Assembly (NCBI RefSeq): GCF_014696315.1
Contig: NZ_JACJPX010000029.1
Coordinates: 1-64,000, forward strand
Reading direction: 5' to 3'
DNA from: Calothrix membranacea FACHB-236
GTDB lineage: Bacteria; Cyanobacteriota; Cyanobacteriia; Cyanobacteriales; Nostocaceae
Length of the DNA stretch: 64,000 nt
The notes beneath the pieces were generated by a model that was given only the letters and a program-made list of their open reading frames with translations, did no database searches and was not told where the DNA came from. Of the stretch, positions 54,795 to 63,759 are shown in pieces; position 1 is the stretch's first letter; each line of letters begins with the position of its first letter. A program made the translations under genes and the position numbers.

Positions 54795-55487
54795 TTAAGC
54801 CTTCCAGTTAACAAATTGGACATAAATATATGCGATCGCTTCATCTAAGACTGTCCGTACGCCTTGGCTGTAACGCCACCATTGCTGGGGATTGTAGTCT
54901 TTGTTTGTAGATGCGATCGCGCCTACTTGAGTATGAGGAGTTAATACTTTTTGAAATAGTAACCAGCTTCTACGAGTATGAGCATCCCAAGAGAATAGAT
55001 TGATTGATTCTCCTTTAAACTCTGAATTGGCTAACCAGCGACTAAATTCGTTAGCAGATGCATAGCTACGATCCTTAATTACATAAGGTGCAGGAACAGC
55101 TATCACTTTCTCTGGTGCTACACCTAATTTTTTTAATGTGATTGCGGCTAAGTCAGCAAAGCTTTTATATTCGCTTAAATAACTTCCTTGCTCTAATGTT
55201 CCGCCTGTGGTGATAATTTGGCGATAATTCCGCCGATTAAATTCACTAATCGCCTCTTGGAGTGCATAATCTGGTACCCATCCTTCCACCACCAATATTT
55301 TTGCTGATTTGATAGGAGCATTGACGGCTAGAAATGGATGTATATGAGTAATTGCGAAAAATAGTAAAGCCGCAACTAGCGCGATCGCAATTATCCATCC
55401 CTGAACCGTCAAAATCCACATTTCTTGGCGTTTAATTAATCGGATTTTGGGGAGTTTTAATCTCTGACGATTTTTTCTCTTCTGCAT
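54795..55487 (-). CDS. DUF218 (ElyC/SanA/YdcF-like) membrane protein
   Basis: Protein of 230 residues with one N-terminal membrane helix (GWIIAIALVAALLFFAIT) and a DUF218-type alpha/beta domain (AKILVVEGWVPDYALQEAISE; YRQIITTGGTLEQGSYLSEY; INLFSWDAHTRRSWLLFQKV). The family is linked to cell-envelope integrity; activity is unknown. Its ATG overlaps the stop of the upstream DUF2301 gene (TAATG), so the two are translated together. Confidence 0.8.
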   Translation of the reverse strand: MQKRKNRQRLKLPKIRLIKRQEMWILTVQGWIIAIALVAALLFFAITHIHPFLAVNAPIKSAKILVVEGWVPDYALQEAISEFNRRNYRQIITTGGTLEQGSYLSEYKSFADLAAITLKKLGVAPEKVIAVPAPYVIKDRSYASANEFSRWLANSEFKGESINLFSWDAHTRRSWLLFQKVLTPHTQVGAIASTNKDYNPQQWWRYSQGVRTVLDEAIAYIYVQFVNWKA

Positions 55488-56143
55488 TAACCCTTATTTG
55501 AACGCTGCTGTTTCAAATAAGTAAACACAGATTTATCGCCAATATCCGCAGGAATTGCTTGCACTGTTTTCCGCAATGCAAATACTAAAAACAAAGTTGC
55601 CCAAATTCCCAGTAAAACTTGTTCTGCTTGAATTGGTAAAATTCCCACCAAATGCCCTAACAACAATAGTGGTACGGTAAAAGTTAATACCTTAGTCTCT
55701 AAGCGATTAAAGCAAAAAGCTTCTTTGAAATAAATACCTGTCAGTGCTACAAAGGTAAATCCAATACCAAATAAGGTAAGAGGATGATTGTAAACGGTAA
55801 CAGCTAAAGGCTCACTGCTATAAAGAGCCAATCCCACTGCTGCAATGCTACCAATTGCCCAAAAAGCCTGTAACATTCGGTGCAGTGTCAGCATATAAAT
55901 ATGGATGGTGAATAAACTCACGCCGAGAGCCAGTGTAAAACAAGCATATAGCGGAGTTAGCGCTGCTAAAGTTGCTGGTTGATTGTTGAACACCACTAAA
56001 GCGCTAGCGATCGCAAAGCTAAGTGCAGCTACCATTAACCCAGCGCGATAGATAATTACCCCAGTGCGATCGCTTTGAGTAATTGTAAATTCCCCAAACT
56101 GACCTTGATAAACTTCTGGTGCTGATAATGTTTGTGTAGTCAT
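55487..56143 (-). CDS. DUF2301 integral membrane protein
   Basis: Protein of 218 residues with about six or seven hydrophobic segments (GLMVAALSFAIASALVVF; YACFTLALGVSLFTIHIYML; LLLLGHLVGILP). The pattern fits DUF2301, a cyanobacterial/plastid membrane family of unknown function. It overlaps the DUF218 gene by one base. Confidence 0.75.
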   Translation of the reverse strand: MTTQTLSAPEVYQGQFGEFTITQSDRTGVIIYRAGLMVAALSFAIASALVVFNNQPATLAALTPLYACFTLALGVSLFTIHIYMLTLHRMLQAFWAIGSIAAVGLALYSSEPLAVTVYNHPLTLFGIGFTFVALTGIYFKEAFCFNRLETKVLTFTVPLLLLGHLVGILPIQAEQVLLGIWATLFLVFALRKTVQAIPADIGDKSVFTYLKQQRSNKG

Positions 56144-56375
56144 AGATTAGTTATGAGTCTGGATTTGTATCTCTACGATAAATCTTTCACAATCCACAAT
56201 CTGTCTTGGAAAGTTTGCTCAACGGGGGGAACCCCCGCACGCAACTTTCCGCAAAATCCAAAATTGTAGAACTTCTAGCCTCAACACTTGTCAGTTCAGC
56301 TGGAAGGATAAAGAAAAAACCTTTCACCCTTACCCTTTCCCCTTTTACCCTAACCAAATTCAAAGATGAAAATCT

Positions 56376-57188
56376 CTAACTGAGCAGTATTATCTCTAAA
56401 CTATCTTGCCAGTTGATCTGCAATTGTGACTGTGCATTACCGCTATTAATGGCAATTTCTACCCAGCCATGACTACCCACCAAAGCAATGGCTTCACCAA
56501 CTTTGACATCGCTGTAAGTTTCACACCCCAGTATTGTCAAGCTTCGCACTTGTACGCGCCAGGTTTTACCCTGCACATAACTCCCCGGAATGTTGCTCAC
56601 TAGGTTACCAAAATGGTCAATATATTGAATACTGCCTGTGATAACATTTGTTATTTGTTGGCATTCTGTGATCTCTAGCTGTACCAAACTAGCGGGATCA
56701 ATTTCTCGTCCCAGTTCTTGGATTGGCACACCGCTTGCTAAATTAGCTCCGACTGGTGCAAAAATATCTCTACCGTGAAATGTGCGGCTAATTTCGGTGA
56801 CCCGCCAATAGTTACGATTTGTTAATTCAACTGCTGCGATCGCCTGTTGTTGACTGAGTATGCCACTGAAAATGCCATTATCTGGCCCTACTAAAAATCC
56901 TTGGGCAAACTCTACTGCGATCGCTCGTCGTTTGCTACCCACTCCCGGATCTACCACAGCTATATGCACCGTCCCCTGTGGGAAGTAAGGATAAGCATCC
57001 ATTAAGCAAAATCTTGCTGCTGCTAGATTTTGTGGTTGAATTTGGTGATTTAAGTCGATAACCGTTAGCTGGGGATTGATTTGAGCAATTACACCCTTCA
57101 TCACAGCTACATAAACATCGCGATCGCCAAAATCACTTAACAACGTCACGACACGGGCTTTTCCATCAGGGATTTGCGATTGATCCAT
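56376..57188 (-). CDS. SAM hydrolase / SAM hydroxide adenosyltransferase (DUF62)
   Basis: Protein of 270 residues of the fluorinase/chlorinase-related family. Motifs: VVTLLSDFGDRDVYVAVMKGVI, AVVDPGVGSKRRAIAVE, FLVGPDNGIFSGIL and the Asp/His set FHGRDIFAP. Members outside the halogenases split S-adenosylmethionine with water to adenosine and methionine. The halogenase-specific insertion is not obvious, so hydrolysis is most likely. Stands alone. Confidence 0.88.
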   Translation of the reverse strand: MDQSQIPDGKARVVTLLSDFGDRDVYVAVMKGVIAQINPQLTVIDLNHQIQPQNLAAARFCLMDAYPYFPQGTVHIAVVDPGVGSKRRAIAVEFAQGFLVGPDNGIFSGILSQQQAIAAVELTNRNYWRVTEISRTFHGRDIFAPVGANLASGVPIQELGREIDPASLVQLEITECQQITNVITGSIQYIDHFGNLVSNIPGSYVQGKTWRVQVRSLTILGCETYSDVKVGEAIALVGSHGWVEIAINSGNAQSQLQINWQDSLEIILLS

Positions 57189-57312
57189 TGGTAGATAGGA
57201 TATCTATCTATAAATATAGAATGAAGCAGAAATTTCTGTAACAAACGCTACGAAATTTGTGCTATATTAAGAAGGCAAGACAAAAAAGCTGAAAGATGAC
57301 CAGGTAATTGCT

Positions 57313-57468
57313 ATGAATACAAATAGATTACAAGTTGCGAACAAAGCCAAAGAAGCTCACAGAGTAAATATTCAAAGAAATATCGAACGTCGCCTGCAAG
57401 TAGCGAGAGCCAACGGCGACGATAAACTAGTTCGTCAATTAGAAGACGAAATGAAATATTGTCGTTAA
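57313..57468 (+). CDS. 51-residue basic protein
   Basis: MNTNRLQVANKAKEAHRVNI, then QRNIERRLQVARANGDDKL and VRQLEDEMKYCR. Highly charged helical protein, short but with good codon bias, an ATG, and a clean terminator hairpin 35 bp after the stop (57503-57524). It resembles small conserved cyanobacterial proteins I cannot name. Confidence 0.65.
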   Translation: MNTNRLQVANKAKEAHRVNIQRNIERRLQVARANGDDKLVRQLEDEMKYCR

Positions 57469-57502
57469 ATCAACAGTGCCTTGTTCATAGTTTTGTCGCA
57501 TG

Positions 57503-57524
57503 AAACCCTGCTCAACCAGGGTTT
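57503..57524 (+). terminator. Rho-independent terminator
   Basis: AAACCCTG-CTCAAC-CAGGGTTT followed by TTGTGTTTTT, after the 51-residue gene. Confidence 0.8.
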
Positions 57525-57844
57525 TTGTGTTTTTGGGCAAATGTTTTGCCAAGGCGTTTAGTTAAGTGAGAAAGGGATGCAATACTGCTCGGTTAAGGAT
57601 TTTCAACTCTTAATTTGGTTTGGGGAAAAGGTGAAAGGGTAAGGGTTAAAGGTTTTTTCTTGCCCCTTTACCCCTTTCCCTTTTGCCCTTAAGCGACAAG
57701 TATTGGAAAGGGATGCAAGTTTTAATTCATCCCTTATGAGTCTGTGAATGTAGAATCCCCGTCACTTTAGTGCGGGGAGTGTCAATTTGCGGAAAGTCTA
57801 AGCGGAAGTTTCCTCCGTAGACACGCAGCGACTTGCCAACGACA
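57525..57844. other. Intergenic region with low-complexity repeats
   Basis: Pyrimidine/purine-rich repeats (about 57600-57720, GGTGAAAGGGTAAGGG and its complement form) plus a short palindromic piece (TCCCCGTCACTTTAGTGCGGGGA, 57753-57776). No gene seen. Confidence 0.4.
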
Positions 57845-58582
57845 TCAAGACTTTCCCAGAGAGAATTTTGAATTTTGAATTCCCCGTCGCAGGGGTTGAC
57901 GTTTCATCCACCACCCAAAACCGAGAGCAAGTATTGAGCCACCAATAGTCAATGGTTCAGGAACCTCTTTGAACGCATGGTTATCACTTTCAAAAGCTAC
58001 TTGAGAGCTTGCTAAGATTATTTTGTCAAATTCTTCGCCCTGGCCAGCGAAGAAATTAACGTAAACGTTATCTTCAGGACTTGATTGATCGCCACTAGCG
58101 GTAGTACCAGGAACATTACTACCCGTAAAGCTTGCTAACAAAGACTGACCTTTATAGAAGGCTACAGTATTGTACGCATCAACCGAACCCCAGTACAAAC
58201 CAAAATAATTAGCTGCTTTAGCCAAAGCTATTGTGATCGGAGAATTACTACCTAAAACATTAGCTCCCACTGGAGCAATTGTTAGATATTTCGTTTGATC
58301 GCCTGATGGTGTAGCATATTGCCCACTGACAGTACCTTGAACTATAGTCGGTGTCTCAATACTAGAAGAATATTTAGCATATCCAGTCGTTGGTGCTATG
58401 CCATTGTCGAAAGTTACGGTTTTTGTGTTGCTGACACTAGAGATTTGACCAGCCCCTGGTACTGATGTACCTCCAGTAGTTATGGTAAAAGCACTAGCTG
58501 ATGTTACAGAAGAAGCTACTATACTGGCAAAGACCATAATATTACTAACAGCCGCAATGCCAAGCTTTTGAGCTAATTGCAT
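57845..58582 (-). CDS. PEP-CTERM sorting-domain exported protein
   Basis: Protein of 245 residues. A signal peptide (GIAAVSNIMVFASIVASSVTSASA), a beta-rich Thr/Ser/Gly body, and a C-terminal PEP-CTERM tail: VPEPLTIGGSILALGFGWWMKRQ (motif, membrane stretch, basic end). After WWMKR a further tail of about 17 residues comes from an AATTTTGAATTTTGAATT repeat fused to the gene end. Extracellular, processed by an exosortase encoded elsewhere. Function unknown. Confidence 0.85.
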   Translation of the reverse strand: MQLAQKLGIAAVSNIMVFASIVASSVTSASAFTITTGGTSVPGAGQISSVSNTKTVTFDNGIAPTTGYAKYSSSIETPTIVQGTVSGQYATPSGDQTKYLTIAPVGANVLGSNSPITIALAKAANYFGLYWGSVDAYNTVAFYKGQSLLASFTGSNVPGTTASGDQSSPEDNVYVNFFAGQGEEFDKIILASSQVAFESDNHAFKEVPEPLTIGGSILALGFGWWMKRQPLRRGIQNSKFSLGKS

Positions 58583-58849
58583 GAGATGCTCCGATAAATG
58601 AAGATATTCGGTGATAGCTAGGGTACAAGCTTTTTTGGGAAATAGCTACTCAATAGAAAATTGATAACATAGCCCTAACTAAGAAGTTTGCAATTAAAAA
58701 CTTCTCTATAGAAAATCTTCCCATCACTTGAATCTCAAGGGATTTGGGAAGTTAAGGAAAGTGGATGATCTGAGTATTTTTGTGAAATGCTATTCTTGTA
58801 GCGTTAAGATTTAAATTACTTATGGGATGATCTAAAATTCCAGCTTTTG

Positions 58850-59395
58850 TTAAGTTGGGTAATCAGTTGCCGTTTTGACATAGGTAACTGCCAAAGGTGT
58901 AAGTAGGCTTTCTAGTTGAGTCACAAAAACGCGATCGCTTTCTGACCAAATCCGCTTTTTACCAAACACACAAGGTTGTAAAATTCCCCATAATTGTTGA
59001 TTTTGGCACAAATGAGCATGAATTAGCGCCCTATGTCCAAAATTCTGACGCTCAAATTCTTTATTTACTACTTCTGGGCTTTCTGTCTCTATATCTTCAA
59101 CATAAACAGAAGGCTGATTCCGTAATGCAGCTGCAAATAAAGGATCTTCTTGGGGTAAAGACTCTGGATCTAATCTCCAGTCAGAGTCAGTAATATCAGG
59201 TATTTCTGAATTACGCCGCCAGCAATAGGCGACTTTGGCAAACTTATTTTGAGGATTTCTTAAATAGAGAAAACAGCGATCGCACTGCAAGACTTCCCCA
59301 ACTATCGGCAGTATTGCTGTAAAAATCTCATCCGGCTCACTGTATTGCTCTAAAACACTTTGTACAGATGCAGGCAGAACTAGCTTAGTCATCAA
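58850..59395 (-). CDS. GAF-domain protein
   Basis: A 181-residue single GAF domain (LPIVGEVLQCDRCFLYLRNP, VNKEFERQNFGHRALIHAHL, LWGILQPCVFGKKRIWSESD). Resembles the phytochrome-type GAF shape; the chromophore Cys-His context (HRALIHAHLC) is not the canonical one. No output domain, so likely a sensor partner. Start at either of two adjacent ATGs. Confidence 0.75.
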   Translation of the reverse strand: MMTKLVLPASVQSVLEQYSEPDEIFTAILPIVGEVLQCDRCFLYLRNPQNKFAKVAYCWRRNSEIPDITDSDWRLDPESLPQEDPLFAAALRNQPSVYVEDIETESPEVVNKEFERQNFGHRALIHAHLCQNQQLWGILQPCVFGKKRIWSESDRVFVTQLESLLTPLAVTYVKTATDYPT

Positions 59396-59632
59396 AATCT
59401 AGGTGATGTTCTTGGATATTGTCTCAATGGCTGGCAATCCAAAACATCACCCTAGGGCAATACTTGTTGGTGAAGGGGAAAAGGGTAATGGGAAAGAAAA
59501 AACCTTTACGCCTTACCCTTTAACCTTTCCCCTAAACCAAATTTCAGGTAATAATCTTTAACCGCACAGTATCGCATTCAACGATACAAATTACGACCGA
59601 ATACCGACTTGCAGAAATTTTCAATCTAGCCT

Positions 59633-59944
59633 CTAAACGGCTGTCAGCGCTTCTAAGCTGCTTTCCAATCCAGAAACTATCAGCGAGATCATCTGTAAAA
59701 TTGCAGCGCGATCGCCCATTTGACAACGATCAAACAAAGCATCGCCATCTAACTCTGGGTAGTTCGCTAGTGTTTGAACTATATTCTCTCTAGCGTGAAG
59801 GTTATTGTTCGCACATGCAGTATACAGTACCAGTCCTGCCATAGTATACAAATCTAACATTGGCTCTTCACTACCTTCGATTTGGACAATGTTAGGAAAC
59901 TCAGAGAGAGGATGGACGAATTGCTCAAAGGTTAATTGGGTCAT
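59633..59944 (-). CDS. Hypothetical protein
   Basis: A 103-residue acidic, helical protein (FEQFVHPLSEFPNIVQIEGS; ENIVQTLANYPELDGDALFD). Not recognised. It has no signal or membrane segment. It is separated from the GAF gene by 240 bp of repeats. Confidence 0.55.
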   Translation of the reverse strand: MTQLTFEQFVHPLSEFPNIVQIEGSEEPMLDLYTMAGLVLYTACANNNLHARENIVQTLANYPELDGDALFDRCQMGDRAAILQMISLIVSGLESSLEALTAV

Positions 59945-60445
59945 AGTTATTGTTGATTCGATACCTTAAATGAGTTCAAACCCCAGGTAATCATGCATTA
60001 CAGCAACTTGCTACTGTATAAGACAAAAAATGAGATTGACCTTTGTTACTCTGAAAAAAATCATTTGTGCAGTGAATTTTATTTTTCGTAACAGAGTGTA
60101 GATGTCCATCCAAATTAGCCAGGTACAACATTAGAATTTAGTAGGCAAATCTATGCTCTATTGTTGTACAATGGGCACAAGCATATATACTTAACAACAA
60201 CGGGTCGTCAAAAACCCTAAATTTGCACATTAAGGTGAGAAGCTAGCTACAAAAAATCGCAGCTAGCCCCGGGTGTGGTCTACCGTTTCTTAGTCTTCAG
60301 CCGCTTACTGCTCCATGTAAACCATACTAAGCTTGTCATTTTTTTTTGTCAAGTTGTCATTTAAATGTGACATAAGAAAATGTCTTGCATTTCCGACTTC
60401 ATGAGAGAAAATAGAAACAAGTACTAAATTCACCATTTGAGAGAT
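59945..60445. promoter_or_regulatory. 500-bp leader region upstream of the RHH/PAS pair
   Basis: Non-coding. It holds a hairpin GCTAGCT...AGCTAGC (60243-60268), a T8 stretch around 60345, and TGTCA/TGACA dyads near 60356-60372 that could be operators. Confidence 0.4.
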
Positions 60446-60916
60446 ATGACGGACAGAAGGCGTTCTGACGATTACAAGCAAATAAGCGGCTATATTCCCC
60501 GGGATTTAGCTTTAGAATTCAAGAGCATCTGTGCGCGCTTGGGCATTTCTCAAAGCGACGCAATAGAAGAGATGACTCAGGAGTGGATGGCCAAAAAACT
60601 TGGTTCTCGCTCCGAAGAGGCACAAAGACCCAAAACAATTGCTGATGTAGTACAAGCCAATATGACAAAACTCAAGCGCTGTGGAGTGAAAAACCTGCAA
60701 GCGCTGGCAAAAGGTGAAGTACTCCCAACACCAGGAGACTTCGCAATTATCACATCGGCTTTAGCTATCCCCGAGGAGGAAAGAAAAAAGATTTGGGAAG
60801 AAACATTTAAAGTTTCTGTATATCAGGATAAAGTTTCCGTGTATCAGGACATTAAGGGTGTAAAAGTATATAGAGATTCTGGAGGTGTCAAAAAAGATGA
60901 GTGTGAGTATTCTTAG
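60446..60916 (+). CDS. RHH/CopG-type DNA-binding protein
   Basis: About 156 residues from MTDRRRSDDYKQISGYIPRD. The N-terminal part (LEFKSICARLGISQSDAIEEMTQEWM) has the CopG/RHH strand-helix-helix rhythm; the middle is helical (IADVVQANMTKLKRCGVKNL), and the C-terminus holds VSVYQD twice, then VKVYRD. Start at ATG 60446; the frame opens at a TTG nine bases earlier. Its 3' end overlaps the next gene by 20 bp, so it is coupled to it. Confidence 0.65.
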   Translation: MTDRRRSDDYKQISGYIPRDLALEFKSICARLGISQSDAIEEMTQEWMAKKLGSRSEEAQRPKTIADVVQANMTKLKRCGVKNLQALAKGEVLPTPGDFAIITSALAIPEEERKKIWEETFKVSVYQDKVSVYQDIKGVKVYRDSGGVKKDECEYS

Positions 60917-61577
60917 AATCCTCAACTTACCGGGGTGGAATTATAAAATGTCTCATGAAGGGGTTTCAATTTTTGCCCCTACCAAGCGCGATGCCACGCA
61001 TTTAGCGCAAAGCTACGGAGACGCTCTCAGCGAAACTGCATACAAAATAAATGGGAAAGTGCGGATTCGTTGGCGAGGCTGTAAACAACCAATTGAATTT
61101 TTCGCATGGATGGCGACTAAAGAACCGCCAACATTGCCAGAAACTGCGGAACGGATATTGCAATATCAGGGTGCTGTGTTTTGCAGCCAGTTACACGTTC
61201 CATCTGAGTTGTTGTACCGCATGGTTGCTGCGGCAGAAAACGAACGCCCAGTGAGCATCGTTAGACAAGATACTCGCAAGCAAATTATTGTGAATCAGCC
61301 AATGGCTGAAATGTTAAAAACACCACCAGAAATTGCTACCCACAGGGTAATGACCCAATTTTGGCTACCTGAGGATCTAGCAGAACTAGAGCAGAGATTA
61401 TATAACGATCGCCGATTCACCTGGACATATTCTGCTGGGTTAAACGAAAAAGCTTGGGCAATTCTTACTACTCAGTTCGAGGCTTTTGAGGTGGAAGGCA
61501 TTTGGTACAGACAAGGAACTTGTTTGTCAACGCCTCAACTCGTGCCCATTCCACCAGGAGTGTTTGAACCCGCTTAA
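60897..61577 (+). CDS. PAS-like domain protein coupled to an RHH gene
   Basis: About 226 residues from MSVSILRILNLPG; GGAGGTGT precedes the ATG and lies inside the upstream gene. Residues 95-210 look like a PAS fold (SIVRQDTRKQIIVNQPMAEM; TWTYSAGLNEKAWAILTTQF). The N-terminal 90 residues are unrecognised (VSIFAPTKRDATHLAQSYGD). Probable sensor partner of the RHH protein; I know of no described system of this kind. Confidence 0.6.
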   Translation: MSVSILRILNLPGWNYKMSHEGVSIFAPTKRDATHLAQSYGDALSETAYKINGKVRIRWRGCKQPIEFFAWMATKEPPTLPETAERILQYQGAVFCSQLHVPSELLYRMVAAAENERPVSIVRQDTRKQIIVNQPMAEMLKTPPEIATHRVMTQFWLPEDLAELEQRLYNDRRFTWTYSAGLNEKAWAILTTQFEAFEVEGIWYRQGTCLSTPQLVPIPPGVFEPA

Positions 61578-62273
61578 ATGCATAATTTAGCTTTTTCAGA
61601 AATTTAACCAACAGTTATCAGGTGCTTGCATTCCATTAAGGTGTGCTTTATCAAAAATTTCTACCACTAGTACGACAAGGTGCTAGCTATTCAGCTTCAA
61701 GGATGAAACCAAAAAACCGATATAATCAGCCTTTAAGCGATTGATCATCGGTGCTTTAACCCCTTGTTGAATATTTCGATTTTTAATATTTTGATCCCCA
61801 AAACCGAAACATTAGATTCAAGCTGCAATAAAGTACAGCAGATTAGAAAAATTAACAATATAATTTTTTGGTGCGCGCCGAAAAGATAATTGTAGGTTGG
61901 GTAGAGCGTAAGCGTTACCCAACAAAGCCCCGAAAATGTTGGGTTACCCTGCGGGAAGCCGCTACGCGTCTACGTCCCTCAGCCAACCTAGGCAAAATCA
62001 GGTTTTTGACGCTAACTCAACCGTATTGCAATATAACTTTTTTGGTGCGGGACGAAAAGCCCGCTAGTTTGAAGAATTGCTGAGTGCTGAGTTCTGCTGA
62101 GTGCTGAGTTCTAAGTAAAAAATACTAATCTCTAGTCCCTGTGACTGTTGAAAAACTCCCATTCTCAAAATGAATGAGGTTTATGTATTCAAACTTGCCA
62201 AAATCAGGGAAAAAACTATACCAGATAGTAGAATTTCTGGGATAAACTGATGCCATCATTTGAGGAGTGAATG
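61578..62273. other. Repeat-rich intergenic region
   Basis: Imperfect 30-bp direct repeats at about 61857-61886 and 62030-62058 (both ATAATTTTTTGGTGCG-like) flank a GC-rich palindromic block (61895-62000, TTGGGTAGAGCG / CGTTACCCAA). CTGAGTGCTGAGTTCTG tandem repeats follow at 62081-62112. No gene seen. Confidence 0.5.
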
Positions 62274-63428
62274 ATGGTTAATCAGAAGCTGGGACGTTTA
62301 TTCTCAGTAGGTTTTATCAGTTGTTGTTTTTGTCTAGGTATTGGTATAGGAATTTTCATTCGCTTTGGGCAGATGCAACGTTCAGATGCTGCTACTACAC
62401 CTACAGAACCCCTGCAACTTCCCTTTGTTATCCCTGAAAATCAGGAAAATCTTTCGGACACTATTACTATTAAAGCTGTTGGTGATGTAATTCCTGGGAC
62501 TAATTTTCCTAACTACAGACTACCTCGCTTTCGTGATGAACTTTTGCCAAAGTCTGTTAGAGGTTATCTACACGGGGCTGATATTTTATTTGGTAATTTT
62601 GAAAGTAGCTTAACTACCTATCCCTACAGTGCTAAAGATGTCAGCCAAGGACAAACTTTTGCTTTTCGCTCGCCACCTGATTATGCCCAATTATTTGCTG
62701 ATGTTGGTTTTGATGTGATGAATGTAGCCAACAACCATGCAATGGATTTTGGCCCTATAGGATTTCGTGATACCGTGAAAAACCTGGCTGCTGTAGGTAT
62801 TGAAACATTAGGCCATAAAAATCAAATTCTCTACTTACAAGCCAATAATATTCCGGTAGCAATGATCGGATTTACTACTTATGATTTATACAATTCTGTT
62901 CACGATTTAGAAGCTGCTAAAGCCTTGGTTCTAGAAGCTAAAAATAATGCCAACATTGTAGTTGTATCGATGCAAGTTGGAGCCGAAGGAACTGGTGCGC
63001 TCAGGGTTAAGAACGAGACGGAGTATTTCTATGGAGAAAATAGAGGAAATTCTTTAAAGTTTGCGCGCACAATGGTTGATATGGGCGCAGACTTAGTTAT
63101 CGGGCATGGGCCTCATGTACCCAGAGCTATCGAAATTTATAAAGGTAAATTAATTGCCTATTCTTTGGGAAACTTTTTAGGTTATCGGACTTTATCAACA
63201 GCAGCCGAGACTGGTTACTCAATGATTTTAGAAGCTAAACTCAACTCTAAAGGAGATTTATTGTTTAGTAAAGTTATCCCTGTTCATCTAGATAAGCAGG
63301 GAATTCCTCGAATAGATCAGCGGTTTAGAACTGTAGGATTGCTGCGTTATTTGAACAAAAAAGATTTTCCCAATAATCAAGTAAAGATTAATAAAAAGGG
63401 TGAAATATTGGTGATGAATACCCAATAG
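62274..63428 (+). CDS. CapA-family (poly-gamma-glutamate/capsule-type) metallophosphatase
   Basis: About 384 residues: one N-terminal membrane anchor (VGFISCCFCLGIGIGIFI), then a CapA phosphoesterase domain: IKAVGDVIPGTNFPN, ADILFGNFESSLT, FDVMNVANNHAMDFG, VVSMQVGAE and LVIGHGPHVPRAIE, with metal ligands Asp, Asn and His in these motifs. Function is envelope or polysaccharide related; poly-glutamate is not implied. GAGGAG sits 6 bases before ATG 62274 (an adjacent ATG at 62271 is too close). Confidence 0.88.
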   Translation: MVNQKLGRLFSVGFISCCFCLGIGIGIFIRFGQMQRSDAATTPTEPLQLPFVIPENQENLSDTITIKAVGDVIPGTNFPNYRLPRFRDELLPKSVRGYLHGADILFGNFESSLTTYPYSAKDVSQGQTFAFRSPPDYAQLFADVGFDVMNVANNHAMDFGPIGFRDTVKNLAAVGIETLGHKNQILYLQANNIPVAMIGFTTYDLYNSVHDLEAAKALVLEAKNNANIVVVSMQVGAEGTGALRVKNETEYFYGENRGNSLKFARTMVDMGADLVIGHGPHVPRAIEIYKGKLIAYSLGNFLGYRTLSTAAETGYSMILEAKLNSKGDLLFSKVIPVHLDKQGIPRIDQRFRTVGLLRYLNKKDFPNNQVKINKKGEILVMNTQ

Positions 63429-63480
63429 TCAGGACTTGATTTTTGAATTGCGAAGCACTATCAATGCAGATTAGACCACA

Positions 63481-63573
63481 TCAAATAATGTTTGCGACAT
63501 ATCAATAATATTCTCAAGGGTAAGGTAGTGCCTTGCCTCTACAATCTGTCGCATTCTTTTTCCAAATTGGTAT
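63481..63573 (+). repeat. Interspersed repeat family, copy E
   Basis: Complete copy: TCAAATAATGTTTGCGACATATC...CTACAATCTGTCGCATTC and a CAAATTGGTAT end, with a central AAGGTAGTGCCTTG hairpin. In the same orientation as copies A and D. Confidence 0.75.
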
Positions 63574-63625
63574 TAGTTTAACGCAGGTAGTGCTTTCTAA
63601 AAACCTATAATAATTATCATAAAAT

Positions 63626-63658
63626 AAGCAGTTCAAGTATAGATTTGAACTGCTTATT
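63626..63658. terminator. Hairpin terminator between CapA and rbp
   Basis: AAGCAGTTCAA-N8-TTGAACTGCTT, perfect 11-bp stem. A partial second version (AGCAGTTCAGTAAATTACTG) follows at 63668. It lies between the CapA gene and the 3' end of the minus-strand rbp gene and could terminate either. Confidence 0.6.
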
Positions 63659-63759
63659 ATGTAAGGAAGCAGTTCAGTAAATTACTGAATCTGCTAATTA
63701 TGGGATATTTTTGTTTGCTAAGGCTTGTTATAGTTTGTCTTGATGAATAGACTCAGGAC

